Shown: positions 38,391 to 46,555, counted from the first letter of the stretch. The stretch is 64,000 nucleotides of DNA from a bacterium (GCA_905221235.1 CAJNCJ010000002.1:62001-126000), one strand, 5' to 3'. Notes: generated by a model from the sequence alone, not told the origin. Program-made: numbers and translations.

Positions 38391-38465
38391 ACAGTCTCCT
38401 CCTTTATTTGAATTATTGTATCAAAAAGCTACCAAATAGGCTAGTAAAATCCCAACTCTTGATAA

Positions 38466-38500
38466 GAAAAATGCACTGATTGATTGCATCAGCGCACTTT
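38466..38500 (-). terminator. Flavodoxin gene terminator
   Basis: TGCGCTGAT pairs with ATCAGTGCA, followed by TTTTTC on the minus strand, just after the flavodoxin stop. Confidence 0.75.
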
Positions 38501-38505
38501 TATGC

Positions 38506-38949
38506 TTATCCTACTTTAGCAGCCAATTCTTCTGCGAATTGTTCCAAGCGTTCGATGTCTTCTTCTTCAGCAGAAAGATCAACTTTAACACACTCTGAAC
38601 CTTTTTCTGCCCCTGTTGACACAAAGACACGGTCAAAGTCATCAACAGCCTTACAGAATTCATCGTAGAAGGTATCTCCTGAGCCGACCACTCCGTAGAT
38701 CTTGCCATTCAAGTTGAGGTCTGCTAGGTCTTCGTAGAAGTCCATCATCTCATCTGGCAATTCTCCATCACCATAAGTATAGGTCGCAACGATAGCGATG
38801 TCTGCTTCCAAGAAGTCTGAAGCGTCAACAGTTGTACATTCATCAACATCGACATCCAAGCCCAAGTCACGTAATTTGTCTGCTACAATATCTGCAATTT
38901 CTTCGGTATTACCGGTCATACTGGCAAATACAATTTTTGCTAATGCCAT
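38506..38949 (-). CDS. Flavodoxin
   Basis: A 147-residue FMN-binding electron carrier. The phosphate loop is SMTGNTEEIAD near residue 10, the FMN-stacking loop is TYTYGDGELPDE near residue 57, and GSGDTFYDEFC follows near residue 92. It is strongly acidic, as usual for flavodoxins, which in streptococci feed electrons to a few essential reductases. AGGAGG precedes the ATG and a terminator follows, so it is a single-gene unit. Confidence 0.94.
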   Translation of the reverse strand: MALAKIVFASMTGNTEEIADIVADKLRDLGLDVDVDECTTVDASDFLEADIAIVATYTYGDGELPDEMMDFYEDLADLNLNGKIYGVVGSGDTFYDEFCKAVDDFDRVFVSTGAEKGSECVKVDLSAEEEDIERLEQFAEELAAKVG

Positions 38950-39052
38950 ATCGTCCTCCTCAATTTATCTTTCTCCATTATATCACATCTTTTTCATTTT
39001 AAAAATAAAAATTCTTGTGCTACAATGAAATGAGAAAGAATTGAGGTTATTT

Positions 39053-39988
39053 ATGGACATTTGCCATCAAATTTTAGAAAAAATTAAAGAATATGACACG
39101 ATTATCATTCACCGTCATATGAAACCAGACCCAGATGCCTTGGGAAGTCAGGTGGGATTGAAAGCTCTTCTCAAACATCATTTCCCAGAAAAAACCATCA
39201 AAGCCATTGGTTTTAATGAACCAACTTTGACCTGGATGGCGGAAATGGATCTTGTTGAAGATAGTGCCTACCAAGGGGCACTTGTCATCGTCTGTGATAC
39301 GGCCAATACTGCTCGTATCGATGATAAGCGCTATAGTCAAGGTGATTTTCTCATTAAGATTGACCACCATCCAAATGATGATGTATATGGTGACCTATCT
39401 TGGGTGGATACTAGTTCAAGCAGCGCTAGTGAGATGATTACCTTATTTGCCCAAACAACCCAACTGGCCTTGTCAGATCGTGCTGCGGAGTTGCTCTTTG
39501 CAGGAATTGTTGGTGATACAGGTCGTTTCCTCTACCCTTCTACCACTGCACGCACCCTCCGCCTGGCTGCCTCTCTGAGAGAACAGAACTTTGACTTTGC
39601 GGCTCTCACTCGCAAAATGGACACTATGAGCTATAAAATTGCTAAACTTCAAGGCTACATCTACGACCATCTGGAAGTGGATGAAAATGGTGCAGCGCGC
39701 GTTATCCTGAGTCAAGAAATCTTGAAACAATTCAATGTGACCGATGCTGAAACTGCAGCCATTGTAGGTGCACCTGGACGCATTGACAGTGTGAGTCTCT
39801 GGGGAATTTTTGTAGAACAGGCTGATGGCCACTACCGCGTTCGCTTACGCAGTAAAATCCATCCTATCAATGAAATTGCCAAGGAACATGATGGCGGAGG
39901 TCACCCTCTAGCAAGTGGTGCCAATTCTTACAGTCTAGAAGAAAACGAAATCATCTACCAAAAATTAAAAAACTTGCTTAAAAACTGA
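39053..39988 (+). CDS. pde2: DHH-DHHA1 phosphodiesterase (Pde2/NrnA-like)
   Basis: A 311-residue cytosolic DHH phosphoesterase. HRHMKPDPDALGSQVG near residue 19 supplies metal ligands, CDTANTARID near residue 78 and the name-giving DHHPNDD near residue 103 complete the centre, and GGGHPLASGA near residue 281 is the DHHA1 substrate motif. In pneumococcus the orthologue degrades pApA, the intermediate of c-di-AMP breakdown; NrnA relatives also remove nanoRNAs. The start is the ATG at 39053, with GAGG six bases upstream; a TTG four codons earlier would lie on that ribosome site. Confidence 0.92.
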   Translation: MDICHQILEKIKEYDTIIIHRHMKPDPDALGSQVGLKALLKHHFPEKTIKAIGFNEPTLTWMAEMDLVEDSAYQGALVIVCDTANTARIDDKRYSQGDFLIKIDHHPNDDVYGDLSWVDTSSSSASEMITLFAQTTQLALSDRAAELLFAGIVGDTGRFLYPSTTARTLRLAASLREQNFDFAALTRKMDTMSYKIAKLQGYIYDHLEVDENGAARVILSQEILKQFNVTDAETAAIVGAPGRIDSVSLWGIFVEQADGHYRVRLRSKIHPINEIAKEHDGGGHPLASGANSYSLEENEIIYQKLKNLLKN

Positions 39989-40083
39989 TAAAATACTTGC
40001 CAAACTTTTCAGAATCTGATAGACTAGTATAGTAACAATCTATGGCTCGCAAAGAGACCATGGCAGAAAGGAAATATTGCAAA

Positions 40084-40326
40084 ATGAAAAAAGATATCCA
40101 TCCAGAATATCGCCCAGTTGTCTTCATGGACACAACTACTGGTTACCAATTCCTTAGCGGTTCAACAAAACGCTCTAACGAAACAGTTGAGTTCGAAGGC
40201 GAAACTTACCCATTGATCCGTGTGGAAATTTCATCAGACTCACACCCATTCTACACTGGACGTCAAAAGTTCACTCAAGCAGATGGACGCGTGGATCGTT
40301 TCAACAAAAAATACGGTCTCAAATAA
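40084..40326 (+). CDS. rpmE2: 50S ribosomal protein L31, type B
   Basis: An 80-residue L31 of the zinc-independent type B. It starts [16 protein letters not shown], contains [12 protein letters not shown] and ends [10 protein letters not shown]; the CxxC zinc pair of type A is absent. In many bacteria type B replaces type A under zinc shortage, but in streptococci it is usually the only L31. The ATG at 40084 is the family start with AAAGGA about 12 bases upstream; an earlier in-frame ATG is not conserved. A terminator follows directly. Confidence 0.95.
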
Positions 40327-40328
40327 TG

Positions 40329-40361
40329 ATAAAAAGAACAGTTTCGGCTGTTCTTTTTTCT
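40329..40361 (+). terminator. rpmE2 terminator
   Basis: AAGAACAG-TTTCGG-CTGTTCTT followed by a T-rich run. Confidence 0.85.
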
Positions 40362-40417
40362 TTCTTAAAATTAACTGCTGTTTTCATGTTCCAGACTCAA
40401 AAGTATAGAGTTTTTTC

Positions 40418-40455
40418 TTGCCTAAAAAATATAAAAGATATATACTAGCTATATA
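40418..40455 (+). promoter_or_regulatory. Promoter and operator of the toxin-antitoxin pair
   Basis: -35 TTGCCT (40418-40423), exact 17-bp spacer, -10 TATACT (40441-40446). The dyad ATATATA-CTAGC-TATATAT (40437-40455) covers the -10 box, the expected place for antitoxin-mediated autorepression. Confidence 0.7.
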
Positions 40456-40477
40456 TCGTATAGATTGGAGATGTGCC

Positions 40478-40762
40478 ATGACTACATCACTTACTAAACA
40501 ATACAATTTTAAAATCAATGAGTCATCAATGGAACAAGCTAGAGCTATCATCAAAGAAAAAGGAATGACTATGACGGATGCTATTAGTCTTTTTATCGAG
40601 CAGATTGTTCTCGAACAGGATTTGCCAATAAAAACTGCAGAAGATTTACACCGTGAACGATTGATTCAGGAGCTACAAGCCCAATCTGAACGCGCCTTAA
40701 GAGAATATGAATCTGGACAAGGAACTTCCCTAGACGATATGAGGCTACGATATGGCTTATAA
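40478..40762 (+). CDS. relB: RelB/DinJ-family antitoxin
   Basis: A 94-residue antitoxin. The N-terminal ribbon-helix-helix (YNFKINESSMEQARAIIKEK, then MTMTDAISLFIEQIV) would bind the palindrome at its own promoter, and the charged C-terminal half (EDLHRERLIQELQAQSERA) would wrap the toxin. The ATG at 40478 has GGAG about nine bases upstream; starting earlier would place the start inside the promoter. Its last 11 bases overlap the toxin gene, so the two are coupled, the usual type II order. Confidence 0.85.
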   Translation: MTTSLTKQYNFKINESSMEQARAIIKEKGMTMTDAISLFIEQIVLEQDLPIKTAEDLHRERLIQELQAQSERALREYESGQGTSLDDMRLRYGL

Positions 40763-41111
40763 AGTAATCCTATCTACTGAAGTGAGTCAGGCAATTGATA
40801 GTATTCATGATTACATTACTACTGTTCTTTTATCACCCCAGTCTGCTAAAAATACTGTGGCCAAAATTTTAGATGGGTTAAAAAGTTTAGAAACCTTTCC
40901 TGAAGCTGGCTTTGATGCAGATGAAAAAATCGGACTTAAAATCAACAGTAAGTACCCCACACGAGGAAAAATTATCGGGCAATATATCTTGCTTTACTTT
41001 ATCGATCATACTCAAAGAACTGTTTTTCTTTCCCACTTATTCCACACAAAAAGCGACTATGTTACCTTGCTACAAAGCAAAAATAATAAAAATTCAAAAT
41101 CATCATTTTGA
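40752..41111 (+). CDS. relE: RelE/ParE-superfamily toxin
   Basis: A 119-residue protein of the RelE/ParE fold. The N-terminal MAYKVILSTEVSQAIDSIHDYI, a helical hairpin, then beta strands with RGKIIGQYILLYFID and FLSHLFHTKSDY near the C-terminus follow the family. Sequence and length look more like ParE than classical RelE mRNA endonucleases, so the target (gyrase or mRNA) is open. The C-terminal SKNNKNSKSSF tail is low-complexity. It overlaps the antitoxin gene by 11 bases. No frame damage is seen. Confidence 0.8.
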   Translation: MAYKVILSTEVSQAIDSIHDYITTVLLSPQSAKNTVAKILDGLKSLETFPEAGFDADEKIGLKINSKYPTRGKIIGQYILLYFIDHTQRTVFLSHLFHTKSDYVTLLQSKNNKNSKSSF

Positions 41112-41178
41112 TATCCACTGCTCTCTTAATAGCCTTGTGATTATAAAGAATACAGTCTGCATTTTAACTAGAAAATCA

Positions 41179-41240
41179 AAAAACTTTGCACTCTAGCTAG
41201 CCACACAATGGCTTCCAAAGTACAAAGTTTTTTTATTTGA
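41179..41240 (+). terminator. Terminator-like hairpin after the toxin gene
   Basis: AAACTTTG at 41181 pairs with CAAAGTTT at 41225-41232 and further inner bases (CACTCTAG region with gaps), followed by seven T. The gap 41112-41333 holds this and the amidase terminator, and no gene. Confidence 0.6.
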
Positions 41241-41287
41241 CAAGGCTTAGTCTTCCTTATCTTGATTTTCAGTTCCTTACCAATAAA

Positions 41288-41327
41288 AAACTAAGCCTAG
41301 GACAATATCCAAAGCTTAGTTTGATGT
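41288..41327 (-). terminator. Terminator of the rgg-amidase unit
   Basis: AAACTAAGC pairs with GCTTAGTTT and, read on the minus strand, is followed by TTTTTATTGG, just beyond the amidase stop. Confidence 0.65.
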
Positions 41328-41333
41328 AGTTTT

Positions 41334-42731
41334 TTAATTTCCAGCGTAATATTTTTGAATTCCTTTAATAATACCTTCAACCAACTTATCTTGGTATTGT
41401 TCACTACGGATTCGTTGGTTTTCTTCTGGATTATCCATATAACCCAACTCTAATAACACAGCAGGTTTCGCAGTCTCACGAAGAACAGCGAAGGTGGCTT
41501 GCAAAAGTCCAGCATCTCTAGCTCCTGTCTCAGCCAAGAGAGATGAATGAAGATCTGCGGCCAAACGATTACTTTCACTCATACGGTCTGGATTATTGTG
41601 CCAGTACTGGTTAATCTTGCTCGGGTAACCCGCTTCTTCCTTATAAGAATAAGTCTGTATTCCCAGATTCAGAGTTGTGTCATTCCCAGTAGCGTTAAAA
41701 TGAATACTAATAAAGAAGTCTGCATTTGTCTTATTTGCCATACGAGAACGCTCTGTCACAAAGTCAACATCCACATCACTATCTCGAGATGTGAGAACTG
41801 TATAGCCCAGTTCCTCTAAACGTTTCCTTAATTTACGAGAGACCTGTAAGTTCAAATCTTTTTCAGCTATTCCATAATAATAAGCTCCCGAATCACGTCC
41901 ACCATGCCCAGGATCTAGGAAGATAGTTTTACTATAGTTCCCCTTTTCAAATCCTTTTGGAAGTTCTTGAACCCATTTACCATTATCTTTGAAAAAATGG
42001 CTGCTTCCATTAATAGTATAAGTTCCAGTGACATAAACGCCATCTTCTTTAAGATAATACCAAGCTTTGTAATCTTGATCATAAATCCATTCTTTGTGAG
42101 CCATGTAGCCACCAGATTTTAGATAGTAAGAGCCAATCCATTGCTGTTCAGCATAGTGTCCACCTGACTTGAGATAGAACCAGCTAGAGTAGTTAGGATC
42201 GTACACCCATTCTTTATCTGCCATAGCCCCACTGGATTTCAGGTAATAATTTCCCTTCCAAGTATTGGCCATCATGGTACCATTTTGATCAAATGCATAC
42301 CATTTACCATTGATTTGACTCCATTGGTTGGACAGATATTTTCCTGAACCATTGGCGTAGTACCAGTTGTTAGCCATCTGATACCAGCTATTTTCAAGTA
42401 AGTAACCATTCTTATCAAATAGGTAGCCCTCATAAAGAGTATCTGTAAATTTGACACCCGTTTGACTATAATAAGTCCACTTCCCATCTTCTTTTACCCA
42501 ACCAGTTTGTAGCTTAGACTCAGTAGGAAGAGTTGGCTTTGTCTCCTGCTCACTCGAACTAGGGCTCGTTGGCTGGTTTTCTGTAGCTGCTTGAGAAGCA
42601 TTTGCAGAGCCAGTAGTTGAACTACCGGTAGAGTTATTCGTAGAATGACTAGCATCATTAGCTAGAACTGTTTGGCTAGTCAATCCAAGAAGAGCCAGAG
42701 CAAGAATCGTAAATTTCTTATATGATTTCAT
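41334..42731 (-). CDS. Choline-binding N-acetylmuramoyl-L-alanine amidase (Amidase_3)
   Basis: A 465-residue secreted cell-wall hydrolase. A signal peptide (residues 1-24, ending TVLA) and a Ser/Thr-rich linker (25-75) precede about eight to ten choline-binding repeats (76-260, e.g. TGWVKEDGKWTYYSQTG), unusually placed before the catalytic domain. Residues about 268-465 are Amidase_3: zinc ligands His in LDPGHGGRDSG, Glu in GIAEKDLN and His in SIHFNATG, and the catalytic Glu in LLELGYMDNPEEN. It should cut the MurNAc-L-Ala bond in choline-bearing walls. It follows rgg by 11 bp on the same strand, so the two form one unit. It is not LytA, which has a different amidase fold. Confidence 0.9.
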   Translation of the reverse strand: MKSYKKFTILALALLGLTSQTVLANDASHSTNNSTGSSTTGSANASQAATENQPTSPSSSEQETKPTLPTESKLQTGWVKEDGKWTYYSQTGVKFTDTLYEGYLFDKNGYLLENSWYQMANNWYYANGSGKYLSNQWSQINGKWYAFDQNGTMMANTWKGNYYLKSSGAMADKEWVYDPNYSSWFYLKSGGHYAEQQWIGSYYLKSGGYMAHKEWIYDQDYKAWYYLKEDGVYVTGTYTINGSSHFFKDNGKWVQELPKGFEKGNYSKTIFLDPGHGGRDSGAYYYGIAEKDLNLQVSRKLRKRLEELGYTVLTSRDSDVDVDFVTERSRMANKTNADFFISIHFNATGNDTTLNLGIQTYSYKEEAGYPSKINQYWHNNPDRMSESNRLAADLHSSLLAETGARDAGLLQATFAVLRETAKPAVLLELGYMDNPEENQRIRSEQYQDKLVEGIIKGIQKYYAGN

Positions 42732-42742
42732 TTATAACCTTT

Positions 42743-43648
42743 CTAGGGGAATGGAATCCCTGTGTTATTGAGTTCTTTAACTTCCTTGATGAAAGAGTTT
42801 TTTAAGGATAAAATTTCATTTTCTGGGAATAAGACTTTCATGGTATCAAGATGTTGGATAATCTGATGTCCTAGTTTTATCCCCTCTATTTTATTTTGTC
42901 TAAGAAGATTATACACCTCATACATCTTGATAGTCATAAAAGGATATAGAGGTAAATAGTAACCAGTATGGACAAAAATCCTGCAATACTTTATACGATA
43001 CAATTCAATTTTATCTATCAATTGTTGTGCCAAATCATAATAAGCATTTTCAGAATAGTATTTAACAATTGTTCGAAGTACATCCACCAACATATGGGTT
43101 TGATTTGTAGCTAAAGGAAGGCTACTTGTAAGAATTTCAAAAACTTCTTTTTCTTTTTGTTGATACATTTCAAGAGGAAAATCAAATAAAGTGCCTAAGC
43201 GTTGAAATACATGAAAATCAAAAGGTAACCAGTAATCCATAGAAAACAACTGTTCTTTTAGTTGTTCAAGAATTTCCCAATCCTCTTCAGTTAGCATTTT
43301 TTCAGTAGATATGAGAGTTAGTAGATGAAGAAAATTTCTAACATAAGGATTTTCATCATCTTTGACTGTATCTTTGGCATCATCAGACTCCAAAGTTCGA
43401 TCATTTCTATGTTCGACTAATTTGGTTGTCTCTTCATTTTGCATGGAAACCACAAGGATGATGTCTTCATTAGAAACAATATTCAGATTTTCAAAGATTT
43501 TAAAGAAAGTATCTGCTTTAATCATAGCTTCGCCCTTTTCAAACTTACTTAAATTATTAGGGCTAATCGCTGTACCAGCTACTTGTTTTAGAGTAAATCC
43601 TCTCTCTTCTCTCATCTTTTTAAGCGCGGGGCCGAAATTTGTAGACAT
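42743..43648 (-). CDS. Rgg-family transcriptional regulator
   Basis: A 301-residue Rgg/GadR/MutR-type regulator. Residues 1-65 form a helix-turn-helix (ALKKMREERGFTLKQVAG, then ISPNNLSKFEKGEAMIKADTF) and the rest is an all-helical, TPR-like domain that in this family binds a short secreted peptide. I find no SHP-type peptide gene nearby, so the ligand is unknown. It has a -10 TATAAT at 43686-43691 and GGGAG before the ATG, is followed by the amidase gene, and is divergent from a four-gene surface operon across a large inverted repeat. Confidence 0.9.
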   Translation of the reverse strand: MSTNFGPALKKMREERGFTLKQVAGTAISPNNLSKFEKGEAMIKADTFFKIFENLNIVSNEDIILVVSMQNEETTKLVEHRNDRTLESDDAKDTVKDDENPYVRNFLHLLTLISTEKMLTEEDWEILEQLKEQLFSMDYWLPFDFHVFQRLGTLFDFPLEMYQQKEKEVFEILTSSLPLATNQTHMLVDVLRTIVKYYSENAYYDLAQQLIDKIELYRIKYCRIFVHTGYYLPLYPFMTIKMYEVYNLLRQNKIEGIKLGHQIIQHLDTMKVLFPENEILSLKNSFIKEVKELNNTGIPFP

Positions 43649-43714
43649 AACTTTCTCCCTTATTTTATTTTAACTTCACTTTTACATTATACACTAATCA
43701 TAAGCAAATAGGAG

Positions 43715-43790
43715 AAAAACTACGAAAACGTTCTATTTCACCTTGATTTTGGGGTGTTGATATAGAAAAACGTATTTTTTCGTAGTTTTT
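43715..43790. promoter_or_regulatory. Large inverted repeat between rgg and the surface operon, candidate Rgg operator
   Basis: Outer arms AAAAACTACGAAAA (43715-43728) and its complement (43777-43790) pair perfectly over 14 bases; inner parts CTAT-TTCACC and GGTGTTGATATAG pair with gaps. It lies between the divergent promoters (-10 at 43686-43691 minus, 43815-43820 plus). The operator role is inference. Confidence 0.6.
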
Positions 43791-43814
43791 TTAAATTTAA
43801 TAAAGTTTCTTAGT

Positions 43815-43820
43815 ATACTA
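43815..43820 (+). promoter_or_regulatory. -10 element of the surface operon
   Basis: TATACT with no good -35, which would fit an activator-dependent promoter next to the inverted repeat. Confidence 0.45.
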
Positions 43821-43842
43821 GATGTAAATTATTATAAAGGAG

Positions 43843-43902
43843 ATGGTGGAATTAGTTTATCATAAAAACATTTATAAGAAAAATCAAGAGGAGACAAAAT
43901 GA
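43843..43902 (+). CDS. Possible 19-codon leader peptide ahead of the surface operon
   Basis: The frame MVELVYHKNIYKKNQEETK ends in a TGA that overlaps the first of two ATGs created by a tandem duplication at the next gene's start. GGAG directly abuts this ATG, which is poor spacing (the following GTG is only slightly better). It is not hydrophobic, so it does not look like an SHP pheromone. It may be chance. Confidence 0.2.
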   Translation: MVELVYHKNIYKKNQEETK

Positions 43903-43913
43903 GGAGACAAAAT
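43888..43913 (+). repeat. 13-bp tandem duplication covering the ribosome site and start codon
   Basis: GAGGAGACAAAAT occurs twice in direct tandem (43888-43900, 43901-43913). It yields two ribosome site plus ATG sets; the first ATG (43899) is out of frame with the second (43912), which is the real start. Confidence 0.9.
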
Positions 43914-45147
43914 GAACAAACAAACCAAAAAATTCACACTTACTACAGTACTAGCACTTTCATTGTTAGGAGCTGGAACGCTTGCACCACAATCAGTAGC
44001 CGCTAATGATAGACTGGTTTCCACTCAAGAAATCAATGGTCAATCTTATCATATCATGAACTCTGAGGTCACTAGTACTTCTGCTGGTACTACTCTAGTT
44101 GGGATTGAAGGGAATTTCTTAACGCCAGATAAACAGGCAATCTTAGATCGTATCAACTCTATTCGAAAAGAGGCTGCAGATGAAGGTCTAGTTACTAGCT
44201 ATGTTCCCATCAAATGGTCAACTGCCCTAGAGAAAACAGCCTTTTCTCGTGCAGCAGAATCTTCTGTAACTATGAATCATAAACGTTTATCTAATAAAGA
44301 TATTTGGAGTGCCTGGCCTTCAGGAAATTTCTCACTAGCCGAAAACTTAGCTTGGAACTATGACGGATTTATGACAGCTATTAATCAATGGTATGAGGAA
44401 AAAGCAAATTATGTTAAATCTCGTAGTGGTGTCAGTGTCTCTGGTCAAACTGGACACTATAAATCCTTAATTGATCCAAAACTGACCTATATGGGGCTTG
44501 CAGCCTTTGATAATCCTGTCACTCAAAATGGATGGATTACCATTGCACAAAGTTTCGGAACATCATCTGGTGGCTCTGAAGAATTAGCTGGTGGTTATGG
44601 AAAAGCCATTCAATACACAGAAGTAAATTCTTCTCAGACTCAAACATTTGCGACCAAAGCGAATCTTTTTGACAAAGACTTGAAGGCTATCGGAACTCAT
44701 ACCAGTAAGACAACAAAACAAGGTAAGTCTAACGGGACTAATAAACCAGGTTTCTTTTTTCAAATGCAAGATATTGGTAGGGGTATGGGTTTTTGGCGTC
44801 AATCTGGCTCTCGTTGGTGGTTTATGCAACTTGACGGCTCTTATCCTTATAATCAATGGGCAAAATTAGATAATGTTTGGTATCACTTCGATGGTTCAGG
44901 CTGGATGCAAACTGGCTGGATAAAAGACAATGGCACATGGTACTATCTTGAAGGTTCAGGCGCTATGAAAACTGGTTGGCTCAAAGATAACGGTAACTGG
45001 TACTATCTTGATAGCTCAGGTGCTATGAAAACAGGCTGGATGAAGGTATCTGGAAAATGGTATTATGCATACAGCTCTGGTACACTCGCAATTAATACGA
45101 CGACCCCTGATGGCTACCGTGTCAATTACAATGGTGAATGGGTGTAG
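43912..45147 (+). CDS. Secreted choline-binding CAP (SCP/PR-1) domain protein
   Basis: A 411-residue surface protein. A signal peptide (1-31, ending SVAA) is followed by a short spacer and a CAP domain (about 72-225), with ILDRINSIRKEAADEG, MNHKRLS, SLAENLAWNYDGFMTAI and the GHYKSLIDPKLTYMGLA block that carries the CAP2 His. From about 285 come five choline-binding repeats ending NYNGEWV. Roles proposed for bacterial CAP proteins vary (peptidase, lipid or ligand binding). It heads a four-gene operon, and its last ~110 residues nearly match those of the next protein. Confidence 0.88.
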   Translation: MNKQTKKFTLTTVLALSLLGAGTLAPQSVAANDRLVSTQEINGQSYHIMNSEVTSTSAGTTLVGIEGNFLTPDKQAILDRINSIRKEAADEGLVTSYVPIKWSTALEKTAFSRAAESSVTMNHKRLSNKDIWSAWPSGNFSLAENLAWNYDGFMTAINQWYEEKANYVKSRSGVSVSGQTGHYKSLIDPKLTYMGLAAFDNPVTQNGWITIAQSFGTSSGGSEELAGGYGKAIQYTEVNSSQTQTFATKANLFDKDLKAIGTHTSKTTKQGKSNGTNKPGFFFQMQDIGRGMGFWRQSGSRWWFMQLDGSYPYNQWAKLDNVWYHFDGSGWMQTGWIKDNGTWYYLEGSGAMKTGWLKDNGNWYYLDSSGAMKTGWMKVSGKWYYAYSSGTLAINTTTPDGYRVNYNGEWV

Positions 45148-45193
45148 GATAAGATTATAAAAAATAGATAAAAAGAAAAGGAATACAAAAATT

Positions 45194-46522
45194 ATGAAAA
45201 AAATCGTTTTAACGACTACAGCAGTTTTATCACTCCTAGCAACAGGAGCTACAATTTCAAGTGTCAATGCAGCAAGTGGCGTCCCGATGGTCAAGTTCTG
45301 GTCTCCTGCAGCTAATGCTTATGTTGAAGAACCTGCTCCTGGTTATCGTGATACAGATTTAGTCGCAACAGATGTGACGATTGTAGAAAAAAGAAAAGCA
45401 CAACTTGGAGCATTTTCTGATGGTGATGCTAAATTTACAGAGGTTGATTTTGTAGACGGGGCTTATAGACAAGAATTTTCTAAGCAATTTGCAAGTTTTG
45501 AATCAAATGGCATTGCTAGATTCAACGGTAAAACAATTGTCTTTAAAGCAACAGATTATGGTATCTATACCATGCAGTTTGAATTAGGTGGAGTTCGTTA
45601 CAAACTAACAGCCGATGTTAGAGAAAACGTAGGGAAAGGGGCACCTTTTTACACTTATGTAACCAAACTAGAAGTTTTATCAACTAATCAAGCAAATGCT
45701 ATCCCGAATACAAGTACTGAAAAACAAATAGAAGCAACAATTACAAAGGTTGAAATTCATCATTTTGGATTTAATTTTGAAGGTGTACTCTCAGAGCCAC
45801 TACAACACGGAGGAGATAATGCAGCTAGAGGAAATGTTACTCTAATTGATAAGGCTAGCGGAAAGATTGTGTACCAACATAATAATGATGTCATCTTTAG
45901 TGGTCTAACTAATGACGTCAACGACCAATTTCTTTTGCCTTTAATTTATAGTAATAAATTTAAAGGGGATGTTTTCGATATCAGACAGTTTCCTGCCGGA
46001 ACATACATCTTGGAGATGTCTGGAGAAGCTGGCTCTCCGCACGATCACTCAGTTGATAATAGAAAACGTGTCTTTAAAGTTAGAAAAGAGGTGACTATCG
46101 GAAATCCTTCAACAAATTCAAATACTAACACCACAACTCAATCAGGTTCGAATTCTAATATCTCAGGTAGTTGGGTACAATCTGGTTCTCGCTGGTGGTA
46201 TAAGCACGCTGACGGCTCTTACAAAACTAACGACTGGGAAAAAATCAATGGTGTTTGGTATCGTTTTGACAACTCTGGCTGGATGCAAACTGGCTGGGTA
46301 AAAGACGGCAGTTGGTACTACCTCGACGGATCAGGCGCTATGAAGACTGGTTGGCTCAAAGATAACGGTAGCTGGTACTACCTTCAAGACTCAGGGGCAA
46401 TGAAAACTGGTTGGATGAAAGTATCTGGTAAATGGTACTATGCCTATAGCTCTGGTGCACTCGCAATCAATACGACTACACCTGATGGCTATCGTGTCAA
46501 TTACAACGGTGAGTGGGTCTAA
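45194..46522 (+). CDS. Secreted choline-binding protein with an unrecognised N-terminal domain
   Basis: A 442-residue surface protein: signal peptide (1-27, ending VNA), a ~270-residue region I do not recognise (VPMVKFWSPAANAYVEEPAPG, later FNFEGVLSEPLQHGG and FPAGTYILEMSGEAGSPHDH), a Ser/Thr/Asn linker (about 305-330) and a choline-binding tail almost the same as in the preceding gene. The unknown part looks like two or three beta-sandwich modules, with FPAGTYILEMSGEA resembling the end of an Ig-like or jelly-roll domain. AAAAGGA precedes the ATG, 46 bp behind the CAP gene. Adhesin or enzyme cannot be told. Confidence 0.8.
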   Translation: MKKIVLTTTAVLSLLATGATISSVNAASGVPMVKFWSPAANAYVEEPAPGYRDTDLVATDVTIVEKRKAQLGAFSDGDAKFTEVDFVDGAYRQEFSKQFASFESNGIARFNGKTIVFKATDYGIYTMQFELGGVRYKLTADVRENVGKGAPFYTYVTKLEVLSTNQANAIPNTSTEKQIEATITKVEIHHFGFNFEGVLSEPLQHGGDNAARGNVTLIDKASGKIVYQHNNDVIFSGLTNDVNDQFLLPLIYSNKFKGDVFDIRQFPAGTYILEMSGEAGSPHDHSVDNRKRVFKVRKEVTIGNPSTNSNTNTTTQSGSNSNISGSWVQSGSRWWYKHADGSYKTNDWEKINGVWYRFDNSGWMQTGWVKDGSWYYLDGSGAMKTGWLKDNGSWYYLQDSGAMKTGWMKVSGKWYYAYSSGALAINTTTPDGYRVNYNGEWV

Positions 46523-46555
46523 CATACAATAGAAATAGATTAAGGAGACAATTAT

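Noticed and set aside
38391-38505. Possible fluoride riboswitch ahead of the crcB genes
   Set aside because: I could not find the conserved pseudoknot core; the region holds only the chorismate mutase ribosome site and the flavodoxin terminator.
43649-43911. Search for a short hydrophobic (SHP) pheromone gene next to rgg
   Set aside because: The only small frame with a possible ribosome site (43843-43902) encodes a polar, Lys/Glu-rich peptide, not an SHP.
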